NCBI RefSeq assembly: GCF_036924745.1
Contig: NZ_JAZHSD010000001.1
Coordinates: forward strand, 2,418,001 to 2,482,000
Origin: Bradyrhizobium sp. AZCC 1693
Lineage (GTDB): Bacteria; Pseudomonadota; Alphaproteobacteria; Rhizobiales; Xanthobacteraceae
Direction of reading: 5' to 3'
DNA length: 64,000 bases
Part shown: positions 35,378 to 44,178 of the stretch, in pieces
Numbering within the stretch: position 1 is the stretch's first letter
Layout of the letters: each line of letters starts with the position of its first letter
The notes under the pieces: generated by a model
The model's input: the letters and a program-made list of their open reading frames with translations, nothing else
Database searches by the model: none
Told to the model about the DNA's origin: nothing
Position numbers and translations under genes: made by a program

Positions 35378-36997
35378 ATGCCGAAACGGCTTGAAGGTGA
35401 TTTCGATTATATCGTGGTTGGCGCGGGAACAGCCGGCTGCATCATGGCCAACCGGCTGTCGGCGGATCCGAAAAACCGCGTGCTGATCCTCGAGGCCGGC
35501 GGCAACGACAACTGGATCTGGTTTCATATCCCGGTCGGCTATCTCTTTGCGATCGGCAATCCCCGTTCGGACTGGATGTTTCGGACCGAGCCGGAGCCCG
35601 GGCTCAATGGCCGGTCGCTCGCCTATCCCCGCGGCAAGGTGATCGGCGGCTCCTCCGCTATCAACGCCATGATCTCGATGCGGGGACAGGCCGCCGATTA
35701 CGACCACTGGCGTCAGCTCGGCCTGACCGGCTGGGGCTATTACGATGTGCGGCCGCTGTTCAAGCGGCTGGAGGATCATTTCCTGGGCGAGAGCGAACAT
35801 CACGGCACCGGCGGTGGCTGGCGCATCGAAGCGCCGCGATTGTCCTGGGAGGTTCTCGACGCGGTCGGCGACGCCGCCGAGGAAATGGGCATCAGGCGCA
35901 TTGCGGATTTCAACACCGGCGACAATGAGGGCACGAGCTATTTCCACGTCAACCAGAAGCGCGGCCGGCGCTGGTCTTCGGCGCGCGGCTTTCTCAAGCC
36001 GGTGCTGAACCGCGGCAATCTGCGGCTGGAAAAGAACGTGCTGGTCGACCGCCTGATCGTCGAGAATGGCCGCGCGGTGGGCGTGCGCTTCATCCAGGGC
36101 AATGAAGTGGTCGAGGCGCGCACCAAGGGCGAAGTTGTTTTGTGTGCGGGATCAATTGGATCGACGCAGGTGCTGCACCGATCCGGCATCGGGCCGGCCG
36201 ACTGGCTGTCGCCGCTCGGCATCGATGTCGTGCTCGACAAGCAAGGCGTCGGCCGCAACCTGCAGGACCATCTGCAGCAGCGCGCGATCTACAAGGTTTT
36301 TGGCGTCCGCACGCTGAACGAGACCTATTACAATCTGATCCGGCGCGGCCTGATGGGACTCGACTACGCCTTCCGCCGCCGCGGCCCGCTGACCATGGCG
36401 CCGTCGCAGCTCGGCATCTTCACCCGCTCCGACCCGCGTCGCGAGCGCGCCAACATCCAGTTCCACGTGCAGCCGCTGTCGCTCGACAAGTTCGGCGATC
36501 CCCTGCATCGTTTTCCCGCGATTACCGTCAGCGCCTGCAATCTGCAGCCGACCTCGCGCGGCACGGTACGCATCCGCTCGGCGAAGCCGGACGAGGCGCC
36601 ATCGATCGCGCCGAACTATCTCTCGACCGACGACGACCGCCAGGTCGCCGCCGACGCCATCCGCACCACGCGGCGGCTGATGAAACAGAAGCGGCTCGAA
36701 CGATATCGGCCGCAGGAGTATCTGCCCGGCCCGAGCGTCGGCGACGACGACGCATCGCTGGCGAAAGCCGCCGGCGATATCGGCACCACGATCTTCCATC
36801 CGGTGGGGACAGCGAAGATGGGCACGGCGAGCGATCCGATGGCCGTCGTCGACGAGCGGCTGCAGTTCCACGGCATCGCGGGCTTGCGCGTTGCAGATGC
36901 GTCGGTGATGCCGACGATTACGTCGGGCAACACCAATACGCCGACGGCGATGATCGCGGAGAAAGGCGCCGCGATGATCCTGGAGGATGCGCGATAG
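35378..36997 (+). CDS. GMC-family FAD oxidoreductase (choline dehydrogenase-like)
   Basis: A 539-residue glucose-methanol-choline oxidoreductase. The FAD fold DYIVVGAGTAGCIMANRLS lies at residues 9-27, YPRGKVIGGSSAINAMIS is GMC signature 1, CAGSIGSTQVLHRSGIG is signature 2, and the C-terminal catalytic region has HPVGTAKMG and then TSGNTNTPTAMIAEK (His and Asn). The substrate is an alcohol of unknown identity. ATG at 35378 has only a weak ribosome site (GGTGGAAAC). Confidence 0.93.
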   Translation: MPKRLEGDFDYIVVGAGTAGCIMANRLSADPKNRVLILEAGGNDNWIWFHIPVGYLFAIGNPRSDWMFRTEPEPGLNGRSLAYPRGKVIGGSSAINAMISMRGQAADYDHWRQLGLTGWGYYDVRPLFKRLEDHFLGESEHHGTGGGWRIEAPRLSWEVLDAVGDAAEEMGIRRIADFNTGDNEGTSYFHVNQKRGRRWSSARGFLKPVLNRGNLRLEKNVLVDRLIVENGRAVGVRFIQGNEVVEARTKGEVVLCAGSIGSTQVLHRSGIGPADWLSPLGIDVVLDKQGVGRNLQDHLQQRAIYKVFGVRTLNETYYNLIRRGLMGLDYAFRRRGPLTMAPSQLGIFTRSDPRRERANIQFHVQPLSLDKFGDPLHRFPAITVSACNLQPTSRGTVRIRSAKPDEAPSIAPNYLSTDDDRQVAADAIRTTRRLMKQKRLERYRPQEYLPGPSVGDDDASLAKAAGDIGTTIFHPVGTAKMGTASDPMAVVDERLQFHGIAGLRVADASVMPTITSGNTNTPTAMIAEKGAAMILEDAR

Positions 36998-37026
36998 CGC
37001 CCTGCGTTAGCGGATTTACCTCTGGG

Positions 37027-37779
37027 CTATCCGACGCCAATTTTCGCGTGCACGCGCGCTGAAAGCGCAAGATCATCGTTGGTGGCGTACAATTCCAGGA
37101 AAGGAATGGTTGTCTTGACGACAATTCGATCCCGCCACTGATCGATCAGTTCGGCCAGTTCCCTCGTTTCCAGCGGATCGAGTTCATTGCGCATATGATA
37201 ATATCCGACGAGGTAGAGTTTCGTCGGCGACACGCCGATGCTCTTTTGCACCAAAGCAAATGCATCCTCGCCCCTGATCTTTTGCGGGTAGACCGGAAAA
37301 TAGATACGACCGGTATTCCTGGTGCCCTGAAAGGGCCCTTTCAGGCAAACGGATATCGAACCAATTTGGTCCAACAGACCTTGAACCGCCTCCGCACAGC
37401 GAACGAGGTCGGCCTCCGAAATGCCGCTAGCGAGCGTTGCGTGCAACCTTGATCGGCGCAATTCGCAAAGCTCCCACGCAATCTTTGGCGCGAAGCCTGA
37501 TGACTTCATGGTCCGCTCAAGCGCCTGAACCTGGTCGGATCCGAGAAAGGCACCCGCGGAAATTGGCATCACCAGCGCATAGCGCGTCTTCTCGTAGGTA
37601 CCGTTTCGATAATCGCGACCGTCGATCTCGCTGATGACGGCAGGATGACCGGCATTGACGAGCGGGAGGTGCGCGAGCCGGTATCCCTCGTCGAAGACGA
37701 CGCCTTCGCCGGGCTGGAATGTCCTTCTCGCTGACCGATAGGCCATCATCGAGTCGTCGCAGTAAGTTATGGCTGGCAT
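37027..37779 (-). CDS. hypothetical protein, DUF1045/2H-like possibility
   Basis: A 250-residue soluble protein. RLHATLASG (~110-118) is a single HxT-type motif like one half of 2H phosphoesterases, and GRIYFPVYPQ and LYLVGYYHMR are strand-like segments, but the second HxT is not clear. I therefore do not assign a function. It is monocistronic, convergent with the GMC gene and divergent from the LLM monooxygenase. Confidence 0.65.
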   Translation of the reverse strand: MPAITYCDDSMMAYRSARRTFQPGEGVVFDEGYRLAHLPLVNAGHPAVISEIDGRDYRNGTYEKTRYALVMPISAGAFLGSDQVQALERTMKSSGFAPKIAWELCELRRSRLHATLASGISEADLVRCAEAVQGLLDQIGSISVCLKGPFQGTRNTGRIYFPVYPQKIRGEDAFALVQKSIGVSPTKLYLVGYYHMRNELDPLETRELAELIDQWRDRIVVKTTIPFLELYATNDDLALSARVHAKIGVG

Positions 37780-38025
37780 GCGTCCCTGCTCCGCGGTCTG
37801 CCGTACATGCCGGCAGCGCTTTATGTCTCACGATTCAAGACTTGTCTTGCGACAAGTGAGACGCGCGCCCGCCGTCGCTCGTGGGGCCGCGGGGATTTTG
37901 CGCCCGAACGCCGGCCGTTTCCGGGAGAATTGAGCCCGATCCCTGCTGGCACACCGCTTGCTCCATGCCCGGAACCGCGCATCAAGACGCGTCCGCAGGC
38001 AGTAGAAACCATCGAGGAGAACGCC

Positions 38026-39126
38026 ATGGAGATTGGATATTTCACGATGCCTTCGCATCCGCCGGAGTGTGGATTGAAGGAGGGGCAGGACTGGGACCTC
38101 CTGGTCCTGCGCTGGCTCGACGAACTCGGCTATCAGGAGGCCTGGATCGGCGAACATCATACCGCGCCCTGGGAGCCCCACCCCGCGCCGGACCTGTTGA
38201 TCGCGCAGGCCCTGCTGCAGACCAAGAACATCCGCATCGGTCCCGGCGGATTCCTGCTGCCCTATCATCATCCGGCCGAGCTCGCCAACCGCGTCGCGAT
38301 GCTCGATCACCTTTCCGAGGGACGGCTGAATTTCGGCGTCGCCGCCAGCGGTCTGCCGAGCGACTGGGCGATGTTCAATGTCGACGGCATGAGCGGCCAG
38401 AACCGCGACATGACGCGGGAGGCGCTGGAGATCATCCTGAAGCTCTGGAGCGATCCCGCGCCCTTCACCTACAAGGGCAAGTTCTGGACGGTGACAAAGC
38501 CGGACACGATGTTCGATTTCCTCAAACCTCACATCAAGCCGGTGCAGGCCCCGCATCCGCCGATCGGCGTCGCCGGGCTTTCCAAGAACTCCGATACGCT
38601 GAAGCTGGCCGGCGAGCGCGGCTTCATCCCGATGAGCCTCAACCTCAATCCGGCCTATGTCGGCAGCCATTGGGACTCGGTGGAAGCGGGTGCGGCGAAA
38701 GCCGGTCGCAAGGCGAACCGGCAGGACTGGCGGCTGGTGCGCGAGGTGTTCGTCGCCGATACCGACGAGGAAGCCTGGAAGCTCTCAGCGGGCGACATGA
38801 TGGGCCGGATGATGGGCGAATATTTCCTGCCGCTGCTCGGGCATTTCGGCTTCAAGGATTATTTGAAGCACGCGCCCGAGGTGCCTGACAGCGACGTGAC
38901 GGTCGACTATTGCGCGCGGCGCAACTGGATCGTCGGCTCGCCGTCCACCGTCGCCGAAAAGATCGAGACCATCTATCAGGAAGTCGGCGGTTTCGGCGTG
39001 CTGCTGGTGTTCGGCTTCGACTACAAGCACAAGCCCGAGGCGTGGCGCCATTCGCTCGAACTGTTGCGGCATGAAGTGATGCCGCGGCTGAAACATCTCG
39101 GCGCCGACCGCATCAAGGCGGCGTGA
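38026..39126 (+). CDS. LLM-class flavin-dependent monooxygenase
   Basis: A 366-residue luciferase-like (bacterial luciferase-fold) oxidoreductase that uses reduced flavin supplied by a partner. Typical elements are WIGEHHTAPWEP (~43-54), RIGPGGFLLPYHHPAELANR, LDHLSEGRLNFGVAASGLPS and PIGVAGLSKNSDTLKLAGER, with a C-terminal IVGSPSTVAEKI. ATG at 38026 has GAGGAG eight bases upstream; the frame is open for 219 bases before it without family resemblance. The next gene encodes a flavin reductase, the expected partner. Confidence 0.92.
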   Translation: MEIGYFTMPSHPPECGLKEGQDWDLLVLRWLDELGYQEAWIGEHHTAPWEPHPAPDLLIAQALLQTKNIRIGPGGFLLPYHHPAELANRVAMLDHLSEGRLNFGVAASGLPSDWAMFNVDGMSGQNRDMTREALEIILKLWSDPAPFTYKGKFWTVTKPDTMFDFLKPHIKPVQAPHPPIGVAGLSKNSDTLKLAGERGFIPMSLNLNPAYVGSHWDSVEAGAAKAGRKANRQDWRLVREVFVADTDEEAWKLSAGDMMGRMMGEYFLPLLGHFGFKDYLKHAPEVPDSDVTVDYCARRNWIVGSPSTVAEKIETIYQEVGGFGVLLVFGFDYKHKPEAWRHSLELLRHEVMPRLKHLGADRIKAA

Positions 39127-39214
39127 CAATGAAAGCAACGGATGCGGGACGATCGTTCCGCATCCGCTGGTCCGCGTTTGACCACAACCACCCGCATTAT
39201 TCCGGAATCGAGGC

Positions 39215-39770
39215 ATGAGCATCGACGCGCCAAGTTTCAAGCAGGCCATGCGCGAATGCGCCGGCGCCGTTGCGCTGGTGACGGTAGGCACGGCGCCAGG
39301 GCAGGCGCACCGGCCTGACGGTGACGTCGGCCTGCTCGCTTTCCGACGAGCCGCCATCGCTGATTGCCTGCGTCAACCGCAATGCGAGCGCGCATGCGCG
39401 CATCTGCGCGGAGCGCGCCTTCGCCGTCAACTTCCTGCAGGAGGAGCACGCGATGCTGGCGCTGACCTTCAGCGGACAGAAGGGCATCAACGGCGACGAT
39501 CGCTTCGCCTTCGGGCGCTGGACCACCGGCGTCACCGGCACGCCGATCCTGGAGGATGCCGTCGCGGCCTTCGACTGCGTGCTGACGCAGGAATTCGAAA
39601 CAACAACCCATTCGATCTTCATAGGCGAAGTACGAAAGGTGTCGGTGTCGGCGCAGACTACGCCCCTGCTCTATCTCCGCGGAAGTTTTCACGGCACGCG
39701 CGAAATACGCGATGCACTCTCGCTCGGCGACGTCGATGCCAGACGGCTGAGCTGGAGCGATTTTTCCTGA
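39215..39770 (+). pseudogene. flavin reductase (FMN_red/DIM6-NTAB type), frameshifted
   Basis: The N-terminal frame begins MSIDAPSFKQAMRECAGAVA and ends in family sense at GTAPG; the rest continues one frame over as RRTGLTVTSACSLSDEPPS through NRNASAHARIC, FAVNFLQEEH and YLRGSFHGTREI. The shift is a one-base excess at the GGG of 39298-39300, where PGRRTG would need only GG. Restored, the product is 184 residues, normal for flavin reductases that feed two-component monooxygenases such as the LLM enzyme upstream. A sequencing error in a G run is as likely as a real mutation. Confidence 0.85.
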
Positions 39771-40127
39771 CGCCTGTCCGCATCGCAACGACCTGCGTCG
39801 TGTACTCACAGACCGGTGGCGTAACGCACCGAAGTTGATGTTGGCTATCCTCCTAAACCGCCGCGGTTGCTGCGCAGCAGCGAAATGGCGTGATGGGCTA
39901 CAAGGCGACAACATTCAGACGGCCTAACCAGGTTCTCTCTTTCCCTAGAAGCAAGAAGCAGACATAACGGTTCCCACAGCCCGCGTCTCCGAGAGTCGAT
40001 GCCGACCTACAGTCCGGCCAGGATCCATCTCAACGCAGGACGTTCGGAAGTCTGCCGCGTCATGCCCGTCAAATGTCAAATCGATACACCTGGGGCAATT
40101 GATCTTGGGTTCATACCGAGCGATGGT
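39771..40127. other. intergenic, no gene seen
   Basis: The sequence becomes less GC-rich here. The frame of the next gene is open back to 39999 with upstream ATG codons at 39999 and 40062, so some of this may be coding. Confidence 0.4.
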
Positions 40128-41294
40128 ATGGACATGGAGATGCGCTATCCGATCTGGAAGGATCCTTCTTGGCTTCCCTATTGTTTGGCCATCCTGATAT
40201 TTTTTTGTTCGCGGGTGGTGGTCGCACTCGGACTTGTGTTCTCTCAAAAATACTTGCCCTCCGGGCCCGATGTCTGGTCTGCGGGACCGCTCTGGTACCA
40301 CCAATTGCTGCAATGGGATTCGGAATGGTATTTCAAGATCGTCACAGATGGCTATCAGTATAACGGCGATCCGAGTGTTCAACAGAACATCGTATTTTAC
40401 CCGCTGTATCCGATGCTCGCACGGGGCCTGGCGACGATTAGCGGTCTCACGCCTGCGGATGCATTGCTGTTGGTATCGAACGTCGCGGGATTGCTCGCGA
40501 TCGTCGCCCTTTTCAAGCTGGTTCGCGAGGAATTTGGCGATCAACAGGCTCTCGCCACAACCGCGCTGCTCAGCTTCTTTCCCGCTTCGGTCTTGCTATC
40601 GGCCGGGTATACCGAGCCCTTGGCACTGCTGCTAATCGTCTCGTTCTTTCTTGCTTTGAAACGAAAATACTACTTGTCGGCAGCACTGCTTGCAGGCTTG
40701 GCAGTCTCTACTCGATCGACGGGCGTTGTCCTGTTGCCTGTCCTTCTTTGGGAGATGTGGGCCAATCGCTATCAGACCAAGTTCCTCCTTGCCCTCCTGC
40801 CATGCGTCCTTCTTGCGACGTCGGGCTTCTGGCTATTCATGATCTACCTCTGGAGCGCTTTCGGGACTCCATTTGCTTTTGCGGATGGGCAGGCGGCTTT
40901 CCATCAAGGAACGACGCTAGCGACAAGATTGATTGCGGCACTAAAGCTTGAGCCGTTCACACGAATGATGCTCAATGATTGGAATCCTTGGGGACAAGCG
41001 AGCTGGTTTACATTATTGTTCATTATCCTGATTGTCCTGGGCTGGTCTCGACTGCGCTCAAGCTGGACACTGTTCGCCATGGCTGTCCTGTTGCTGCCAT
41101 ATCTGACACTCAGCGGTGGGCCGGCAGGCTTCGTCTCAATGAGTCGATTTAATCTCGTTTCATTTCCCCTGTTTGTGACGTTGGCTGGTTTAGGATTGCG
41201 AGCAAAGTGGTTTTTGGCAGGAGCGATAGGACTCTTCGGCGCATCCTTGTTCATGAACACCGCCTTGTTTGCTCGTAGAATTTGGATTGGTTGA
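40128..41294 (+). CDS. PIG-V-like GT-C mannosyltransferase-family membrane protein
   Basis: About 388 residues with around ten membrane segments. WDSEWYFKIVTDGYQ near the first external loop is the Asp-containing signature of PIG-V/GT-C glycosyltransferases, which use lipid-linked sugars, followed by FYPLYPMLARGL and STRSTGVVLLPVLLWE. The start is uncertain: 40128, 40134 and 40140 are adjacent ATGs and the frame is open to 39999. Base use is lower in GC than neighbours, suggesting acquisition. There is no partner glycosylation gene nearby. Confidence 0.78.
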   Translation: MDMEMRYPIWKDPSWLPYCLAILIFFCSRVVVALGLVFSQKYLPSGPDVWSAGPLWYHQLLQWDSEWYFKIVTDGYQYNGDPSVQQNIVFYPLYPMLARGLATISGLTPADALLLVSNVAGLLAIVALFKLVREEFGDQQALATTALLSFFPASVLLSAGYTEPLALLLIVSFFLALKRKYYLSAALLAGLAVSTRSTGVVLLPVLLWEMWANRYQTKFLLALLPCVLLATSGFWLFMIYLWSAFGTPFAFADGQAAFHQGTTLATRLIAALKLEPFTRMMLNDWNPWGQASWFTLLFIILIVLGWSRLRSSWTLFAMAVLLLPYLTLSGGPAGFVSMSRFNLVSFPLFVTLAGLGLRAKWFLAGAIGLFGASLFMNTALFARRIWIG

Positions 41295-41462
41295 TCGCTA
41301 CAAATACTCGCGATGACATGCTGAGCAGCGACCCAGTTTCACACTGCGTGTCTGCCATAGATTTTTCAGATCGAATGTTCGCTTCGGGTCGCTTTCGACC
41401 GCATCTGCGGGCTTTGCCTGCCATTAATGTCCGCCATTGCTCCGAGAGCAACCGGTGGCGCC
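41295..41462. other. intergenic between the glycosyltransferase and repeat B
   Basis: No gene or clear structure seen; nothing beyond a short AT-richer stretch. Confidence 0.4.
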
Positions 41463-41569
41463 CTAGAGCCTTTTCCGTTCCGATGGAATCGGAACGGGGC
41501 TCTAGATTTTTGATTTGACGCGTTTTCTTGACGCGAACCGGTCTCCACTTCGCTGGAAAACGCTCTAGT
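41463..41569. repeat. dispersed ~100-bp palindromic repeat, copy B
   Basis: The core 41476-41568 differs from copy A (1673-1765) at only five of 93 positions. Its right end CTCTAG provides the stop codon of the minus-strand regulator gene. The same two stem-loops are present. Confidence 0.88.
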
Positions 41570-43436
41570 GCGGGTTTGTATCGATCTTCAGCAGCTTGAT
41601 CTTGCGGTAGAGCGTGGCGCGGCTGACATGCAGCGCCCGCGCGGCATCAGTGACGCGCCCGCCATGGCTGCGCAGCGCTTCGGTGATTTCGGCCCGTTCA
41701 GCCGCGGCGGAATCCGTCTCGGCCGCGCGGCCGCCGAACGGCGGCAGATCGAGATCGGCATCCGTGATGACGCCATCCTCGGCCGTGCAGCCGGCGAGCC
41801 GCAGCGCGTGGCGGAGCTGCCGCATGTTTCCCGGGAACGGATAGGCCAGCAGCATCGACCAGGCCGCGGGCGCAAGCCGGCAATCCGGCGCCTCCTCGCG
41901 TGCGATCAGCGCGATCAGATCGGCCCTGTCGGCGCGCTCCCGCAAGGCGGGCAGCCTGATTTCCAGGCCCCGCAGCCGGTAGTAAAGATCTGCGCGAAAG
42001 CTGCCGGCCTCCGCCATGCGGCCGAGATCGCGATGGGTCGCGCTGATGAGGCGGATGTCGACGGCCACCGGCTTCAGCGCCCCGAGCGGCCAGACCTCGC
42101 GATTTTCGAGCACGCGCAACAGGCGCGTTTGCAGCGCGATCGGCATGTCGCCGATCTCGTCGAGGAACAGCGTTCCGCCGTCCGCCTGGACGATCAGACC
42201 TTTCGATCCGTCGCGCCGCGCGCCGGTGAAGGCGCCGGTCTCATAGCCGAACAATTCGGCATCGATCAGGCTCTCCGGCATCGCCGCGCAATTGAGGGCT
42301 ACATAGTTTTGCCGCGCGCGGCTGCTCGCGGCATGGATGGCGCGCGCGAATACGTCCTTGCCGACACCGGTCTCGCCGCGCAGCAGGATCGGCAGGTTGT
42401 GATCGCCGATGCTCTTCAGGCGGTTCACGCCCCTGATCAGCACCGGATCGCTGCCGGCGAGCTGGTTCAGGCGATCAAAGCGGCCTGCCGGAACTTCGCG
42501 GCGCTGCACCGGTGGAAGCCGCGCCGGTTTGGCGCGAAGCGGCGGCGCCACGTGCCCCTGCCCCAACGAACTGCCGTCGGCGCGATGAAGGTCGACGCGG
42601 CCATCCGCCATGCCTGCGGCTTGATTGTCGAACCTGACGACATCGGACAATGCGATACCGGACTCGAGCAGGCTGTCGGTCAGTGCCAGCATCGATCGTG
42701 CAGAGCGGCAGGCGCCGACGAGCCTGCGGTCGTCGTCATAGGCAATCAGGCCGCTGCCGCCTTCGCCCGGCACCGTTGCAATCCAGGCGTTGCGAAAACG
42801 CCGGCGGAAGATCGACCGCTCGATCCGGCGCGTGGCTTCCATGGTGACCGCCAGCGCGAGCTGGTGCGCGGCGCGGCTGAGGTCGTCGCGGCAGGACGTG
42901 ATGTTGACCGCGCCGGCGAGACGGCCGCCATGGTCGAACAGCGGCGCCACGGCGCAGCTGAAAATGCCCCATTGCTCGCGAAAATGCTCATCGCGATGCA
43001 CCAGGATCGGCTTCTGCTCGGCGAGCGCGGTGCCGAGCCCGTTGGTCCCCTCGAACGATTCCGAAAAATTCGACCCCGTATAGACCTTCCATTGCAGGAA
43101 CATCCGGTCATCGGTCCCGCCCGGAAGGCGGCTGATCAACATGGTCGCGTTGGGGTCGGCCAGGTTGACGCAATATCCGGCGTCGCGCAGGACCCGCGCG
43201 ATATCCTCCAGTTCGGGAACCGCGGCCCGGATCAACTCCTCCATCGGTTCGGCGACGTGCCTTACTTCGGCTTCGGTAAAGGTCTGCGGCGGCCCGCGGC
43301 GGGCGGGATCGAGCTTGTGGTCGATCAGGCAGCGCCGCCATGAATTCGCGATCCGCGAACCGTTATCGATGTCGGCCACCTGATCGGCGACGGACAAAAC
43401 GCGGGCGACATGGTTCGAAGCCGAAAGGCTGGCCAT
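41565..43436 (-). CDS. sigma-54-dependent activator, AcoR/Fis type with GAF-like sensor
   Basis: About 623 residues. The N-terminal sensor (~30-260) includes the AcoR-like SWRRCLIDHKLDP and EGTNGLGTALAEQKPI. The AAA+ domain has Walker A GETGVGKD, GAFTGA intact for sigma-54 contact, Walker B LFLDEIGD and DLYYRLRGLEIRLP. A Fis-type HTH ends the protein (DAARALHVSRATLYRKIKLL). ATG at 43436 is preferred for its GGAG eight bases upstream; ATG 43487 is an alternative. Its target operon is not evident: no adjacent acetoin or diol genes. The stop codon is contributed by repeat B. Confidence 0.92.
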   Translation of the reverse strand: MASLSASNHVARVLSVADQVADIDNGSRIANSWRRCLIDHKLDPARRGPPQTFTEAEVRHVAEPMEELIRAAVPELEDIARVLRDAGYCVNLADPNATMLISRLPGGTDDRMFLQWKVYTGSNFSESFEGTNGLGTALAEQKPILVHRDEHFREQWGIFSCAVAPLFDHGGRLAGAVNITSCRDDLSRAAHQLALAVTMEATRRIERSIFRRRFRNAWIATVPGEGGSGLIAYDDDRRLVGACRSARSMLALTDSLLESGIALSDVVRFDNQAAGMADGRVDLHRADGSSLGQGHVAPPLRAKPARLPPVQRREVPAGRFDRLNQLAGSDPVLIRGVNRLKSIGDHNLPILLRGETGVGKDVFARAIHAASSRARQNYVALNCAAMPESLIDAELFGYETGAFTGARRDGSKGLIVQADGGTLFLDEIGDMPIALQTRLLRVLENREVWPLGALKPVAVDIRLISATHRDLGRMAEAGSFRADLYYRLRGLEIRLPALRERADRADLIALIAREEAPDCRLAPAAWSMLLAYPFPGNMRQLRHALRLAGCTAEDGVITDADLDLPPFGGRAAETDSAAAERAEITEALRSHGGRVTDAARALHVSRATLYRKIKLLKIDTNPH

Positions 43437-43593
43437 GCGGACGTCTCCACCCCTGTAGCGCTGTGCAAAGTCTGGCACCGCAGGCATGGAAGTCAATCGT
43501 CAAGCGGGACGCCGACGGCCTTGACCGGCCCGCATCGCGTGATCCTGCCTGGAGGCACGGAACCGACCAGCATCGGCAGGCAAGCCGCTTGCG

Positions 43594-43866
43594 CTACTGC
43601 GCCCTGCGATAATGCCTTGGCGCGACCGACCTCTGCCGCAGCCGCGGCTCGGGTGCGGGCATAGCTTGGCCGTAATAGGCATTGGAATTGTAATAGGCAC
43701 TCGATTGATCGAACGATCGGTACGCCGGCCTTCCGCCGAGTACGTCGGCATTGGGGTGAAAGAAGGAGTAGGCGCCGGGCTCCTGGATCGCGGGCTGTGC
43801 GAACACGGGCGTTGCGATCGCCGTCATCAGAAGTGCGGCGGCGAGTGTTGGGATGGACCTGGTCAT
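43594..43866 (-). CDS. small secreted hypothetical protein
   Basis: A 90-residue protein with a clear Sec signal (residues 1-23, VFAQP cleavage) and a mature part rich in Tyr, Pro and Arg (SAYYNSNAYYGQAMPAPEPR). AAGGATCT precedes the ATG. No family was recognised. Confidence 0.7.
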   Translation of the reverse strand: MTRSIPTLAAALLMTAIATPVFAQPAIQEPGAYSFFHPNADVLGGRPAYRSFDQSSAYYNSNAYYGQAMPAPEPRLRQRSVAPRHYRRAQ

Positions 43867-44178
43867 CGGTGAGATCCTTTTTGTTAGTCACTCCGTCCAA
43901 TTGGGTATCGCAGCGCAAAAGCGGATAGCTGTACGATGGTTTCACCGCGATGTGAAAAGCCGTGCTCAAAAGTCGCGACGGCGTGAGTGCGAAGTCTATT
44001 TTCGCCAGCAAATGCGCGGAATATTCGCCTACAAATGAAACGATGGACGCGACGCTTTCGCTATTGCGTGGCCGTGCTGCAGGGCGGATCAGCGAAGCGT
44101 AATCCGCCAACAAGCACGATGGTGAGACTTGCGGCGGATTAGGCTTCGCTAACTAATCCGCCTTACGACGGCGCGCGA
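43867..44178. other. intergenic with paired GGCGGAT palindromes
   Basis: No gene. Two neighbouring hairpin-type repeats are present at 44083-44109 (GGCGGAT...ATCCGCC) and 44132-44162, each with a TTCGCT/AGCGAA centre; such GGCGGATTA elements recur in Bradyrhizobium intergenic DNA by my recollection. They lie downstream of hpnO and could end its transcript. Confidence 0.6.

Noticed and set aside
37027..37779. 2H phosphoesterase / RNA ligase-like assignment
   Set aside because: Only one HxT motif is clear; the second is missing, so the protein is left as hypothetical.
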